DNA of 64,000 nucleotides from Clostridia bacterium. Its GTDB lineage: Bacteria; Bacillota; Clostridia; Oscillospirales; Acutalibacteraceae. The notes under the pieces were generated by a model that saw only the letters and a list, made by a program, of their open reading frames with translations, searched no databases and was not told the DNA's origin. The translations under genes and the position numbers were made by a program. Shown one piece after another: positions 33,096 to 42,282 of this stretch (its first letter is position 1; the number at the start of each line of letters is the position of its first letter). The stretch is from NCBI GenBank assembly GCA_017449935.1, contig JAFSYP010000074.1:62001-126000 (forward strand), given 5' to 3'.

Positions 33096-33995
33096 ATGCC
33101 GCTGCTGACGGTGTTTACGCCCACCTACAACCGCGCTTATATCCTGCCGCAGTGCTACGCGTCCATGTGCCGCCAGACCCTAAAGGATTTCGTCTGGCTC
33201 GTCGTGGACGACGGCTCCACGGACGGGACGCGCGAGCTGGTGCAGTCGTGGATGGAAAAGGACAACGGTTTCGAGCTTCGGTATGTGTATCAGGAGAATC
33301 AGGGGATGCACGGCGCGCACAATCTGGCGTACGAGCATATCGACACCGAGATCAACACCTGCATCGACTCCGACGACTATATGCCCGACGACGCGGTCGA
33401 AAAGATCGTGCGGTTCTGGCAGACGTGCGCGCGCGACGATCGGATCAGCGGCTTTCTGGCGCTGGACGAGGACAAGGACGGCAACATCATCGGCACGCGT
33501 TTCCCCGACGGTGTGACGCGCACGACGTCCTATGATATGTACTACAAATACGGCGTGCGGGGCGACAAGAAATTTATCCTGCGCTCCGACCTGACACGGC
33601 TGTACCCCTACCCGATCTTTCCGGGCGAAAAGTATGTCAATCTCGCGACGAAATACAGCCTGCTCGACAGGGACTATCAGATGCTCGTGCTGAACGAGCC
33701 TGTCTGTATCGTCGAGTATATGCCGGACGGATCTTCGCTGAATATGATCCGGCAGTATTTCCGGAACCCGCGCGGTTTCGCTTACAGCCGCAAGCTGTGT
33801 ATGCAGCTGCCGTACGCCGATTTCAGATTCCGCTTTGTGCAGGCGATGCATTATGTGTCGAGTTGCCTGATCCTGCGCGATAAGCGGTGGCTCGCGGATT
33901 CCCCTGAAAAAGGACTGACGCTGTTGGCAGCGCCGGCGGGCTTTCTGTGGTGGGTCCGCATCCGCCGCCAATACCAAAGACTGAAAGAGGACTGA
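33096..33995 (+). CDS. Glycosyltransferase, GT2 family
   Basis: This 299-residue GT-A enzyme has LLTVFTPTYNRAYILPQCY, WLVVDDGSTDGT and the metal-binding CIDSDDYMPDDA. Its use of an inverting nucleotide-sugar reaction is typical of the family. I chose the ATG at 33096, which has GGAGG 10 bases upstream. A GTG at 33075 overlapping the previous stop is possible and would add seven residues. Confidence 0.9.
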   Translation: MPLLTVFTPTYNRAYILPQCYASMCRQTLKDFVWLVVDDGSTDGTRELVQSWMEKDNGFELRYVYQENQGMHGAHNLAYEHIDTEINTCIDSDDYMPDDAVEKIVRFWQTCARDDRISGFLALDEDKDGNIIGTRFPDGVTRTTSYDMYYKYGVRGDKKFILRSDLTRLYPYPIFPGEKYVNLATKYSLLDRDYQMLVLNEPVCIVEYMPDGSSLNMIRQYFRNPRGFAYSRKLCMQLPYADFRFRFVQAMHYVSSCLILRDKRWLADSPEKGLTLLAAPAGFLWWVRIRRQYQRLKED

Positions 33996-34000
33996 CGCCC

Positions 34001-35110
34001 ATGACTTATTATATGATCTGGTTCGCGGCGATCGTCGCGGGGGGCTTTTTCGTGGCGCTGGTTTCCCGCATGACGCCGATGCGCCGGCTGAATCCTTTCC
34101 ATGAGCTGCTTCCGAACCCGCTGGGGTTTGTGCTGGTCGCTGCGGCATTCGGCGTCTTTTCCGGCTTGCGCATCAATATCGGCGACACGACGTCCTACGT
34201 GCTTTCGTACCGTATGATCGATATAAATGAGATCGAACCGATCCCGTTTATGATCAGAGGCAACAGTATGTACCCTTGGCTGAGCTATATATGCCACCTG
34301 CGCTCGGAAGAACCGTATATGCTGATCATGATCACCGCGCTGATCGCAGTCGTTCCGACCGTATACATCGTCTACAAGTACAGCGCGATGTATGATGTCG
34401 GGATCGCGCTGTTTGTTCTGACAGGATACTATACGTTCTCGATGAACGGCATTCGTCAGTACGCCGCCGCGGGGATCCTGATCCTCGGCACGAAATATCT
34501 GTTTTCGGACAAAAAGACAGACTTTTTCAAGTTTCTTATTTTCGTGTTTTTCGCATGGCTGTTCCATTCCAGTGCGCTCATCATGATCGTGATCTATTTT
34601 GCGGCGCGGCGGCGGGCATGGACGCCGCTGACCGTGCTCCTTCTGGTCGGAACGGTGTTCGTCACGGTGATTTTTAATACGATCCTGCCGACCTTCCTGA
34701 ACATTCTGGAGGATACCGACTATTCCATGTACGCAGACAACGGCTGGTTTACCAGCGGCACCCAGGAAGGCTCCAACTTCATCCGCGTCGTAGTCCTGAT
34801 CATACCGCTGGTGATGGCCTTTATGGAGCGGCGGTACATGAGCGCCGTCTACGGAAAAAAATGGGATATTCTTGTCAATCTTTCTCTGATAAATCTTTCC
34901 TTCTATATTTTATCTCTCTATAACTGGCTTTTCGCACGTTTGGCGATCTATACGAGCGTCTACGTGATCGTCATGATGACATACGTGATTACCAGAGGCG
35001 AGAACCGGGAGCGAAAGCAATGGCTGTACCCGGTGTCGATCATCATGTATATTGTGTATTTCGTCATGATCAAGTACTCCATAGTCGGATACGAGAGCGA
35101 ACTGTTCTGA
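34001..35110 (+). CDS. EpsG-like membrane polysaccharide polymerase
   Basis: This 369-residue integral membrane protein has about ten hydrophobic segments. It carries the EpsG pattern: an early GLRINIGDTTSYVLSYRM segment (the family's RxxxGxDxxxY) and YTFSMNGIRQYAAAGIL after the mid-region (the family's NxxRQxxA). Wzy/EpsG proteins polymerise repeat units on the outer face of the membrane. AAAGAGG precedes the ATG. It is the only polymerase seen in the cluster. Confidence 0.88.
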   Translation: MTYYMIWFAAIVAGGFFVALVSRMTPMRRLNPFHELLPNPLGFVLVAAAFGVFSGLRINIGDTTSYVLSYRMIDINEIEPIPFMIRGNSMYPWLSYICHLRSEEPYMLIMITALIAVVPTVYIVYKYSAMYDVGIALFVLTGYYTFSMNGIRQYAAAGILILGTKYLFSDKKTDFFKFLIFVFFAWLFHSSALIMIVIYFAARRRAWTPLTVLLLVGTVFVTVIFNTILPTFLNILEDTDYSMYADNGWFTSGTQEGSNFIRVVVLIIPLVMAFMERRYMSAVYGKKWDILVNLSLINLSFYILSLYNWLFARLAIYTSVYVIVMMTYVITRGENRERKQWLYPVSIIMYIVYFVMIKYSIVGYESELF

Positions 35111-35156
35111 CGGTCGTTTTCGGGTCGACAGGCAAAAAGCGGAAGGGGACGAAGAT

Positions 35157-35867
35157 ATGATCCCGAAACGGATTCATTACTGCTGGTTCGGCAGGGGAGA
35201 AAAGCCGAAGCTGGTGCAAAAGTGCATCGAGTCCTGGCAGAAGCATCTGCCGGATTATACGATTATAGAGTGGAACGAGGACAACTTCGACGTCGGGCAG
35301 AACACGTTTGTTCGCCAGGCGTACGCGCACCGCAACTTCGCCTTTGTCAGCGATTACGCGCGCGCGAAGGCGCTGTACAACGAGGGCGGGATCTATCTCG
35401 ACACGGATGTGGAGGTCCTCGGCTCTTTCGATCCGTTTTTGCACCATGCGTTTTTTGCGGGCTTTGAGGAAAAGGATTTCGTCGGCACCTGCGTCATGGG
35501 CGCCGAGAAAGGCTGCGCGCTGCTGGAAGACTACATGGCACACTATGATTCCGTTGCCTACGAGCAGCCGGACGGGACGTTCTATTCGGACACCAATGTG
35601 GTGCTGCTGACGCGGATGCTCGAGGAGAAGGGCTTCGTGCGGAACAATTCTTTCCAGGAGAAGGACGGGATCGCCGTCTATCCGCGCGAATGGTTCAGCC
35701 CGTATGATTATATCAATTCCATCAGCTATATCACCGAAGACAGCCGTGCGATCCACCATTTCGCGCAGCTTTGGCTGCCGAAACGCGTGCGGATGAAAAC
35801 GATGCTCAAGCGCACGCTCGCGCGTTTGATCGGCGGCGAGCGCATCCGCAAACTCCGGGGAAGGTGA
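35157..35867 (+). CDS. GT32-type capsular polysaccharide transferase
   Basis: This 236-residue protein starts IPKRIHYCWFGRGEKP and has the DXD-containing GGIYLDTDVEVLGSFD, both typical of GT32 sugar transferases (OCH1/capsular type, alpha-mannosyl or galactosyl). The length is that of a bare catalytic domain. A ribosome site with GGGGA is upstream. The next gene starts 5 bp after the stop. Confidence 0.9.
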   Translation: MIPKRIHYCWFGRGEKPKLVQKCIESWQKHLPDYTIIEWNEDNFDVGQNTFVRQAYAHRNFAFVSDYARAKALYNEGGIYLDTDVEVLGSFDPFLHHAFFAGFEEKDFVGTCVMGAEKGCALLEDYMAHYDSVAYEQPDGTFYSDTNVVLLTRMLEEKGFVRNNSFQEKDGIAVYPREWFSPYDYINSISYITEDSRAIHHFAQLWLPKRVRMKTMLKRTLARLIGGERIRKLRGR

Positions 35868-35871
35868 GCGG

Positions 35872-37077
35872 ATGAAGACGAAAATCCTGATCACGGCATG
35901 CAGTCTGGAGATCGGCGGCATCGAACGCAGCCTCGTCGGGCTGCTGGACGTGATCGATTATGAAAAATACGACGTCGACGTTCTGCTGTTTTCCTGCAAG
36001 GGGGAGCTTTTGGGGGACGTTTCCCCGCAGTGCACGCTGCTGCCGGAGATCGCGCAGTGCGCGACGCTGCTTGAGCCGATCAAGACTGTTTTGTGCAAGG
36101 GGCATTTTCTGCTGGGCGCGGCGCGGCTTTATGCGCGCAGATATACAGCCCGCAAATACAGGTCGGACGGCGACGCGAAGACCGCGGACGGCGTGATCTT
36201 CGCGCATCTGCAAAAGAACTGGGATGCGTCGATCCGCTTTATGCCGCGGCTTCCCGGCGAATACGACGCGGCGATCAGTTTCATGTGGCCGCATCATTTT
36301 GTGGCGCAGAAGGTGCGGGCGAGGAAAAAATTCGCCTGGGTGCACACGGACTATACGATCGCTGTTCTGGACCACGCGAAGGATGCGGCTGTCTGGGCGC
36401 AGTTCGACCGGATCGCGGCGGTGTCCGACGCGTGCGGCAAGGCGTTCCTGCAGGTTTATCCGCAGTTCGCCGACCGTTTGACGACGGTCGGAAATGTGCT
36501 GCCGCAGGGATTTGTTCGCCGCAGCGCCGAAGAATTCGATCCGCCGGAAATGACTGCCGAGGGGTATCGGCTGCTTTCCGTGGGCAGATTCAGCTACGCG
36601 AAAGCGTATGACCGCGCGGTGCGCGTTTGCCGCATTCTGAAGGATCGCGGCGTGCCGTTTTGCTGGTACGTCGTCGGCTACGGCGCGGAGGAGGAAAAAC
36701 TGCGCCTGCAGATCCGGGAGCTCGGCGTAGAGGACTGCTTCGTACTGCTGGGCAAGAAGGAGAATCCGTATCCGTATATGCGCAAATGTGATCTGTTTTT
36801 GCAGCCCTCGCGCTATGAAGGCAAGGCCGTGACCGTGTGCGAGGCGCAGATGCTGGGCTGTCCGGTGCTGATCACGGATTTCAAGACCGCGCGCAGTCAG
36901 GTGCGCGACGGGTTCGACGCGGTGATCGTTCCGCAGGACGAAACGGCGATCGCCGACGCGATCGAAGCGCTGCTGCGGGACGAGGAGAAACGCCGTACGC
37001 TGTCGGCCAATACGCGCACGGTCGATTACAGCAACGCGTCCGAGGTACAAAAAATCTACCGTATGATCGAGGGATAA
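35872..37077 (+). CDS. Glycosyltransferase, GT4 family, CpsF-like
   Basis: This 401-residue GT-B enzyme begins KILITACSLEIGGIERSLVGLLD and ends with the donor region LQPSRYEGKAVTVCEAQMLGCPV. It has two close relatives in the cluster (38719-39891 and 41022-42200), which share the GG-x-E-[RK]-SL opening, the YDVDLLLF segment and the FLHTDY/WVHTDY motif. The three are paralogues and probably arose by duplication. Confidence 0.9.
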   Translation: MKTKILITACSLEIGGIERSLVGLLDVIDYEKYDVDVLLFSCKGELLGDVSPQCTLLPEIAQCATLLEPIKTVLCKGHFLLGAARLYARRYTARKYRSDGDAKTADGVIFAHLQKNWDASIRFMPRLPGEYDAAISFMWPHHFVAQKVRARKKFAWVHTDYTIAVLDHAKDAAVWAQFDRIAAVSDACGKAFLQVYPQFADRLTTVGNVLPQGFVRRSAEEFDPPEMTAEGYRLLSVGRFSYAKAYDRAVRVCRILKDRGVPFCWYVVGYGAEEEKLRLQIRELGVEDCFVLLGKKENPYPYMRKCDLFLQPSRYEGKAVTVCEAQMLGCPVLITDFKTARSQVRDGFDAVIVPQDETAIADAIEALLRDEEKRRTLSANTRTVDYSNASEVQKIYRMIEG

Positions 37078-37079
37078 AG

Positions 37080-37679
37080 ATGTACTTTGCCGATAAACAA
37101 GCGTGCAGGGAAACAATACAGGCGGATCTGTATCGCTATACGGGAAAGACCGACCGCAAGGCGCTGCGCAAATGCCGCAGGCAAACGCCGGGGTTTCGCT
37201 TTACCTACTATATGCGCCTGTGCGCCTATGCGCGCGAACGTACGGCGCTGCGGCTTACGGTTTTTCCGTATTACAAATGGCGTGAAAGACGCGCGGGCGG
37301 CAAGGTCGGCGCGGAGATATTCGATCTGACGCCGATCGGCAAGGGCTTGCATATAGCCCACGGCGGCTGCATCGTCGTGCACTCCGGCGCGGTCTTGGGC
37401 GAAAACGTCACGCTCTCGCAGGGCGTGACGATCGGACAGACGCTCAAGGACGGTAAGGTGCTGCTGCCCGTGATCGGCAGCAACGTCTACATCGCGCCCG
37501 GTGCGAAGGTGATCGGCGGCGTGCATGTCGGAAACAACGTCGTCATCGGCGCCAACGCCGTGGTGACGCGGGACGTGCCGGACAACGCCGTGGTAGCGGG
37601 CGTTCCGGCGAAGGTGCTGCACATGGGCGGCGCGGGAGAATATCTGCTGCATCCGTATCCGGGAGAGGGGAAAGCATGA
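37080..37679 (+). CDS. Serine-acetyltransferase-like hexapeptide enzyme
   Basis: This 199-residue protein has left-handed beta-helix hexapeptide repeats (IAHGGCIVVHSGAVLGENVTLSQGVTIG, then VYIAPGAKVIGGVHVGNNVVIGANAVVTRDVPDNAVVAGVPAK). This is the CysE/WcaF-type trimeric acyltransferase arrangement. In this setting it more likely O-acetylates a sugar than makes O-acetylserine. The ATG lies 3 bp after the previous stop and its stop overlaps the next start by 4 bp. Confidence 0.88.
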   Translation: MYFADKQACRETIQADLYRYTGKTDRKALRKCRRQTPGFRFTYYMRLCAYARERTALRLTVFPYYKWRERRAGGKVGAEIFDLTPIGKGLHIAHGGCIVVHSGAVLGENVTLSQGVTIGQTLKDGKVLLPVIGSNVYIAPGAKVIGGVHVGNNVVIGANAVVTRDVPDNAVVAGVPAKVLHMGGAGEYLLHPYPGEGKA

Positions 37680-38722
37680 AGGACACAGCCGTATCGCTCA
37701 TCATTCCGATATACAATGCGGACGCGTACCTGCAGGCGTGTCTGGACTCCGTGACGGAGCAGACGCTGTTTCCCCGGATGCAGGTGCTGCTGATCGACGA
37801 CGGGTCGACGGACGCGTCGCCGGAGATTTGCGACGTTTACGCGCAGAAATATGCCAACATTTACGTCTCGCACCGCCGCAACGCCGGCGTCAGCGCCGCG
37901 CGCAACGCCGCGTTGGATCTGGCGGTGGGCGAGTATATCGCGTTCGCGGACGCGGACGATCTGCTGCTGCCGGACATGATGGAGCGGTTGTATACCGCCG
38001 CGGTGCGCACGGGCGCGCAGCTGTGCTGCTGCGCATTCTGCTCGCAGACTGCGGACGGCGAGGAGATCAAGCGCTACCCATTCCCGGAAAACGAACCGTT
38101 CGGCCGCGACGAGGCCGTCCGGTATATGCTGACGAACGAATCGTTCAACGCGCTGTGGAACAAGCTGTTCCTGCGCGAACGCGTCGTCGCGGGGCAGCTG
38201 CGTATGACGGTCGGGCGAAAGCTCGGTGAGGATCGGGAGTTCATCCTGCGGTTTCTGACGCTTTGCGACACGCTCTGCTATGTGCCGCAGGTCGGATATT
38301 TTTACCGCTATGTGGCGACCGGCGCGGTACGCCGGCCGCAGCGCGGATACGCGAAGGCGCTGACGGCGCAGTTCGCGTCCGACCGCGAACAGTTTGCGCA
38401 GCTCGGGATTGGCGAGCAGGACTTTCTTGCCGGCAGCGCGCAGTTCTTTACGCAGCGGATCGCGGCGGCCATCGACGTGCTCTGCCGCGGATATTCCGGT
38501 ACGGCGCGGCTGCGTGCGCTGCGCAGATTCTATGCGGACAAACCGCTGCAGGAGATACTGCGCACGCTTCTGCCCTTGGCAAAACCAGACATGAAGGTTT
38601 ACTCCTTCGTTCTGCTTAAATGTATGCAGCTGCGTCTGGCCGCGGCGACGCCGATTTGGCTGTGGGCGCTGGATGTGCGGACGCGCCTGTACCGTGCGCT
38701 GCACAAAGGAGGCCGCGCGTGA
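37676..38722 (+). CDS. Glycosyltransferase, GT2 family
   Basis: This 348-residue GT-A enzyme has VSLIIPIYNADAYLQACLDSV, LLIDDGSTDASPEICD and FADADDLLLPDM, the nucleotide and metal motifs of GT2. A helical C-terminal extension of about 120 residues may mediate membrane or partner contact. It overlaps both neighbours by 4 bp. Confidence 0.92.
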   Translation: MKDTAVSLIIPIYNADAYLQACLDSVTEQTLFPRMQVLLIDDGSTDASPEICDVYAQKYANIYVSHRRNAGVSAARNAALDLAVGEYIAFADADDLLLPDMMERLYTAAVRTGAQLCCCAFCSQTADGEEIKRYPFPENEPFGRDEAVRYMLTNESFNALWNKLFLRERVVAGQLRMTVGRKLGEDREFILRFLTLCDTLCYVPQVGYFYRYVATGAVRRPQRGYAKALTAQFASDREQFAQLGIGEQDFLAGSAQFFTQRIAAAIDVLCRGYSGTARLRALRRFYADKPLQEILRTLLPLAKPDMKVYSFVLLKCMQLRLAAATPIWLWALDVRTRLYRALHKGGRA

Positions 38723-39891
38723 AACAGAAGCTGCTGTTTGTTCTGCCGTCTCTGCGCAGCGGCGGCGCCGAGAAGAGTTTGGCGACGCTGTTGCGGCTGC
38801 TGGACTATTCGCGGTACGACGTGGATCTGCTGCTGTTCCGGCGTGAGGGACTGTTCCTGCCGCAGGTGCCGCCGCAGGTGCGCGTGCTGGACGCGGGCGA
38901 GGAATACGCGGTGTTTGACGGCGCGGCAAGGCCTGCCCTCGCGTACTTCCTGCGCCGCGGGATGTTTCTGACCGCGCTGCGCCGCATTTTGTACGGCAGA
39001 GCGATCCGCAAAAGCGCGGCCGACAGTCTGCCGACGATGTGGCGGCAGCTGCGCCGGATGCTGCCGAAGCTCAGCGGGTACGAAACGGCGGTTGCCTATC
39101 TGGAGGGCACGTCCACCTATTATGTGCTCGACTGCGTACAGGCAAAGAAAAAGGTCGCTTTTCTGCATACGGACTATGACCGTATCGCGTTTCAGAAGGA
39201 TATGGACGCGCCGTACTATGCGCGGCTGGACCGGCTTGTCGGCGTGTCAGCGCAGTGTACGGAAAAGGCCGAGGTATATTTTCCGTGCCTCGTGGGAAAG
39301 ACTGCGACGGTGCAGAATCTGATCGCGCCGTCCGTGCTGCACGATATGGCGAAGGCCGAGCGGCCGCTGCCGCAGGACGGCACGCCGAACCTGCTGACCG
39401 TCGGACGCATGAGCGAACCGAAGGGGATTGACATGGCGGTGTGCGCGTGCGGCGAGCTGATGCGCCGGGGATACGATTTCCGGTGGTATCATATCGGCGT
39501 CGGCGAGCAGCAGCGGGAGATCGAGGCGTTGATCGAGCAGCAGCAGGTGCGGCAGCGCTTTATCCTGCTGGGCGAGCGCGGGAATCCGTATCCGTATTAT
39601 CAACAGTGCGACATTTATGTGCAGCCTTCCCGGTTCGAGGGCAAGTCCATCGCGGTGGACGAGGCAAAGTGTTTTGCGCGTCCGATCGTCGTGACCGACT
39701 TCGGTACGGTGCGTGACCAGATCGAGGACGGCGTCGACGGCCTGATCGCGCCGATCTCACCGCAGGGGATCGCGGACGCGGTACAGCGGCTGCTCTGCTC
39801 GCCGCAGCTGCGGCAGACGCTTTCTGACAATTTGCAAGAGGAAAAGACAGGCAACGAGGAAGAGATCGAAAAGCTATACGCTTTACTGTGA
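38719..39891 (+). CDS. Glycosyltransferase, GT4 family, paralogue 2
   Basis: This 390-residue enzyme starts at a GTG that overlaps the preceding stop, with AAAGGAGG 6 bases upstream. It shares the FVLPSLRSGGAEKSLATLL opening, DVDLLLFRREG, AFLHTDYD and QPSRFEGKSIAVDEAKCFARPIV with the enzymes at 35872 and 41022. The similarity to the one at 41022 is highest in the donor domain. Confidence 0.9.
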   Translation: MKQKLLFVLPSLRSGGAEKSLATLLRLLDYSRYDVDLLLFRREGLFLPQVPPQVRVLDAGEEYAVFDGAARPALAYFLRRGMFLTALRRILYGRAIRKSAADSLPTMWRQLRRMLPKLSGYETAVAYLEGTSTYYVLDCVQAKKKVAFLHTDYDRIAFQKDMDAPYYARLDRLVGVSAQCTEKAEVYFPCLVGKTATVQNLIAPSVLHDMAKAERPLPQDGTPNLLTVGRMSEPKGIDMAVCACGELMRRGYDFRWYHIGVGEQQREIEALIEQQQVRQRFILLGERGNPYPYYQQCDIYVQPSRFEGKSIAVDEAKCFARPIVVTDFGTVRDQIEDGVDGLIAPISPQGIADAVQRLLCSPQLRQTLSDNLQEEKTGNEEEIEKLYALL

Positions 39892-39900
39892 GGATAGAGA

Positions 39901-41025
39901 ATGAAGACAGCATTGTTTCTGCTCGGCGCATTTGCGGTTTGCGTGATCGCCGCCGCGCTGGTGGACGTCGTCCCGGCGGCGCGCACATGGCTTCTGCGCA
40001 TCGGGATCGGCTCGCTCCCGCCGGAGAAGGCGCGCGAAGCGATGTGCAAAAAAACGCTGCGGTGGCTGCGCAAAATGCCTGCCGTGCCGATCAGCGATCA
40101 GACGCGCTTTACGCTGCCGGAGCGTCTTCGCGGCACATACAAGAGCCGCAAGGTGCAGTCATGGCAGCTCGCCGCGCTGATGCTCGGCGCCGGACAGGCC
40201 GGGCAGAGAGAGGCGCTGCAGGCGGTACAGGACCGTCTGCTGACGGGCGACGGCGCATGGAAACAGCCGGTCGACCGGCCGGATATTGCGCTTTTGGCGT
40301 ATGCGCTGCTGCGCTTTGCGCCGGATACCGACGCGGTGCGGCCGGCAATGGACGCTGTCTACGCCTTTTTGTGCGCGCAGGCAGACGGCGGCACAGTGCC
40401 GTACGATCCGCGCACGACAAACAAACGCTTTGTGGATACGGTCGGCATGATCTGCCCGTTCCTTTCGCTGTACGCGAAGACGTACGACGCTCCGGAAGCC
40501 GCGGCGCTGGCGCTGCGGCAGCTCGAAGAATATACGCGCCTGGGCCTGCATCCGGCCACGGGGCTTCCGTCGCACGCAATACGCGTCCCGGACGGCGCGC
40601 CGCTGGGCGTTTACGGCTGGGGACGCGGCTGCGGATGGTATGCGCTCGCGCTTTCGGAAATGCTGCGCTGCGGCGTCTCGGAAGCGCTGGAGCCTGCCGC
40701 CGCCTATGCTCGCGCGGTCATGGCGTGTCAGCAGCCGAACGGCGCATGGAGCCGTCAGCTGCTGGCGGAGGCGGGCGGAGAAACGTCCGGCACGGCGATG
40801 CTCGGCCATTTACTCGCGCAGCTGTACTTCCGAACGGGAGAAGAAAAGCTGCGGATCTCCGCGCAAAAAGCGGAACGGTTTTTGTATACCGCCGTGCGCA
40901 CAAACGGCGAGGTCGATTATGCGCAGGGCGACACGAAGGGCGTCGGATTCTACTCCGCGCGCATGACGCCGTCGCCTGCGGCGCTGGGATTTGCGCTGCT
41001 GCTTTCGGAGGAGCTGAACACATGA
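39901..41025 (+). CDS. Membrane-anchored GH88/GH105-like glycoside hydrolase
   Basis: This 374-residue protein has an N-terminal hydrophobic segment (LFLLGAFAVCVIAAALV) and an alpha/alpha-barrel-like helical domain. It resembles unsaturated glucuronyl/rhamnogalacturonyl hydrolases: RFVDTVGMICPFLSLYA, then GVYGWGRGCGWYALALSEML, then NGAWSRQLLAEAGGETSGTAML. The Asp and Trp/Gly-rich elements are those of the GH88/105 fold. Such a hydrolase inside an assembly cluster may trim or release the polymer. Family assignment is by motif only. Confidence 0.7.
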   Translation: MKTALFLLGAFAVCVIAAALVDVVPAARTWLLRIGIGSLPPEKAREAMCKKTLRWLRKMPAVPISDQTRFTLPERLRGTYKSRKVQSWQLAALMLGAGQAGQREALQAVQDRLLTGDGAWKQPVDRPDIALLAYALLRFAPDTDAVRPAMDAVYAFLCAQADGGTVPYDPRTTNKRFVDTVGMICPFLSLYAKTYDAPEAAALALRQLEEYTRLGLHPATGLPSHAIRVPDGAPLGVYGWGRGCGWYALALSEMLRCGVSEALEPAAAYARAVMACQQPNGAWSRQLLAEAGGETSGTAMLGHLLAQLYFRTGEEKLRISAQKAERFLYTAVRTNGEVDYAQGDTKGVGFYSARMTPSPAALGFALLLSEELNT

Positions 41026-42200
41026 AAAAGAAGCTGTTGTTCGTTCATCCCACGATGCGTTTCGGCGGTGCGGAAAAAAGCCTGCAAACGCTTTTGGAAG
41101 TGATCGACTACGATCGGTACGACGCGGACCTGTTTCTGCTGCGGCCGGAGGGCGAGCTGCTGGCGCTGCTCGACAGACATGTGCGCGTACTGCCGCAGAC
41201 GGAGGATGCGCAGATCTTCCAGCAGCCTCTGGCAAACGCCTGCGGGCAGTATCTGCGGCGCGGCAAATTGTCGCTCTGCGCGGCGCGTCTGCGGTTTTCC
41301 GAGGCCGTCCGGGGCGAGCTTCCGATGCGCCGGCTGGAACAGCGCGGCTGGAAATACCAGAAAAAAGCCTTTTGTCCGCTCGCGGAAGAATACGACGCCG
41401 CGGTGGCGTATCTCGAGGGCAGCCCGATCTATTTCTGCGCCGATCTCGTCCGGGCCAAGCGCCGGATCGCTGTCATCCATAACGACTACCGCGCGCTGCA
41501 GCTGGATAAAGGATTTGACGAAAAGTATCTGCGCGCGTTCGATGCGATCGTGACGGTGTCCGACGCGTGCGCCGACGTGCTGCGCGAGGAGTTTCCGGCG
41601 TTCCGGGACAAGATCCGTGTGATCGAAAACATCATCTCGCCGCGCGCGCTGCGTGCGCGAAGCGCCGAGGACGTGCCGTTTGACCCGGATTATCAGGGAC
41701 TTCGCGTGTTGACGATGGGACGGCTCGACCGGCAGAAAGGACTGGATATCGCGATTGAGGCATGCGCCAGGCTGGCGGACAGCGTCGATTTCCGCTGGTA
41801 CGTGCTCGGCGATGGCCCGCAGCGCGGAGAATTGGAAGCGCTGATCGCCTCGCGCGGTCTTCGGGATCGCTTTTTCCTTTTGGGCACGACGCTCAACCCC
41901 TACCCCTATCTGGCGCGGTGCGACGTCTATGCGCAGCCGTCCCGGTTTGAGGGAAAGTCTATCGCGCTCGAGGAAGCAAAATGCCTCGCCAGGCCGATTC
42001 TCACCACGGCGTTTTCGACGGTGCGCGACCAGATCGAGGACGGCGTGACCGGCAGTATCGCGCAGATCGACGCGGACGACGTCGCCGAAAAGCTGCGCGC
42101 GCTGCTTTTGGAGCCGGCGCTGCGGCAGAAGCTCACGGATAATCTGCGCGGCTATCCCGGTAATGAACGGGAAATGGAAAAGTGGACTGCGCTGTGGTAA
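41022..42200 (+). CDS. Glycosyltransferase, GT4 family, paralogue 3
   Basis: This 392-residue enzyme starts at an ATG overlapping the GH88-like stop by 4 bp. It shares FVHPTMRFGGAEKSLQTLL, YDADLFLLRPEGELL, VIHNDYRAL and QPSRFEGKSIALEEAKCLARPI with paralogues at 35872 and 38719. It is the last transferase of the cluster. A gap with a new promoter follows. Confidence 0.9.
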   Translation: MKKKLLFVHPTMRFGGAEKSLQTLLEVIDYDRYDADLFLLRPEGELLALLDRHVRVLPQTEDAQIFQQPLANACGQYLRRGKLSLCAARLRFSEAVRGELPMRRLEQRGWKYQKKAFCPLAEEYDAAVAYLEGSPIYFCADLVRAKRRIAVIHNDYRALQLDKGFDEKYLRAFDAIVTVSDACADVLREEFPAFRDKIRVIENIISPRALRARSAEDVPFDPDYQGLRVLTMGRLDRQKGLDIAIEACARLADSVDFRWYVLGDGPQRGELEALIASRGLRDRFFLLGTTLNPYPYLARCDVYAQPSRFEGKSIALEEAKCLARPILTTAFSTVRDQIEDGVTGSIAQIDADDVAEKLRALLLEPALRQKLTDNLRGYPGNEREMEKWTALW

Positions 42201-42222
42201 AGATGTTTTTTTGCACAAACTA

Positions 42223-42252
42223 TTGCAATAGAGAATCATTCTATGGTACAAT
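42223..42252 (+). promoter_or_regulatory. Promoter before the phosphatase/BY-kinase genes
   Basis: TTGCAA (42223-42228) and TACAAT (42247-42252) are spaced by 18 bp, about 30 bp before the start codon. It would allow separate control of the phosphatase, kinase and NYN genes. Confidence 0.55.
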
Positions 42253-42282
42253 ATACAATCGATATAATTGGAAGGTAACCGT

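Noticed and set aside
39888..41021. N-terminal extension of the GT4 enzyme at 41022 across the GH88-like gene
   Set aside because: It overlaps a real gene in another frame. The ATG at 41022 gives the normal GT4 start and length.
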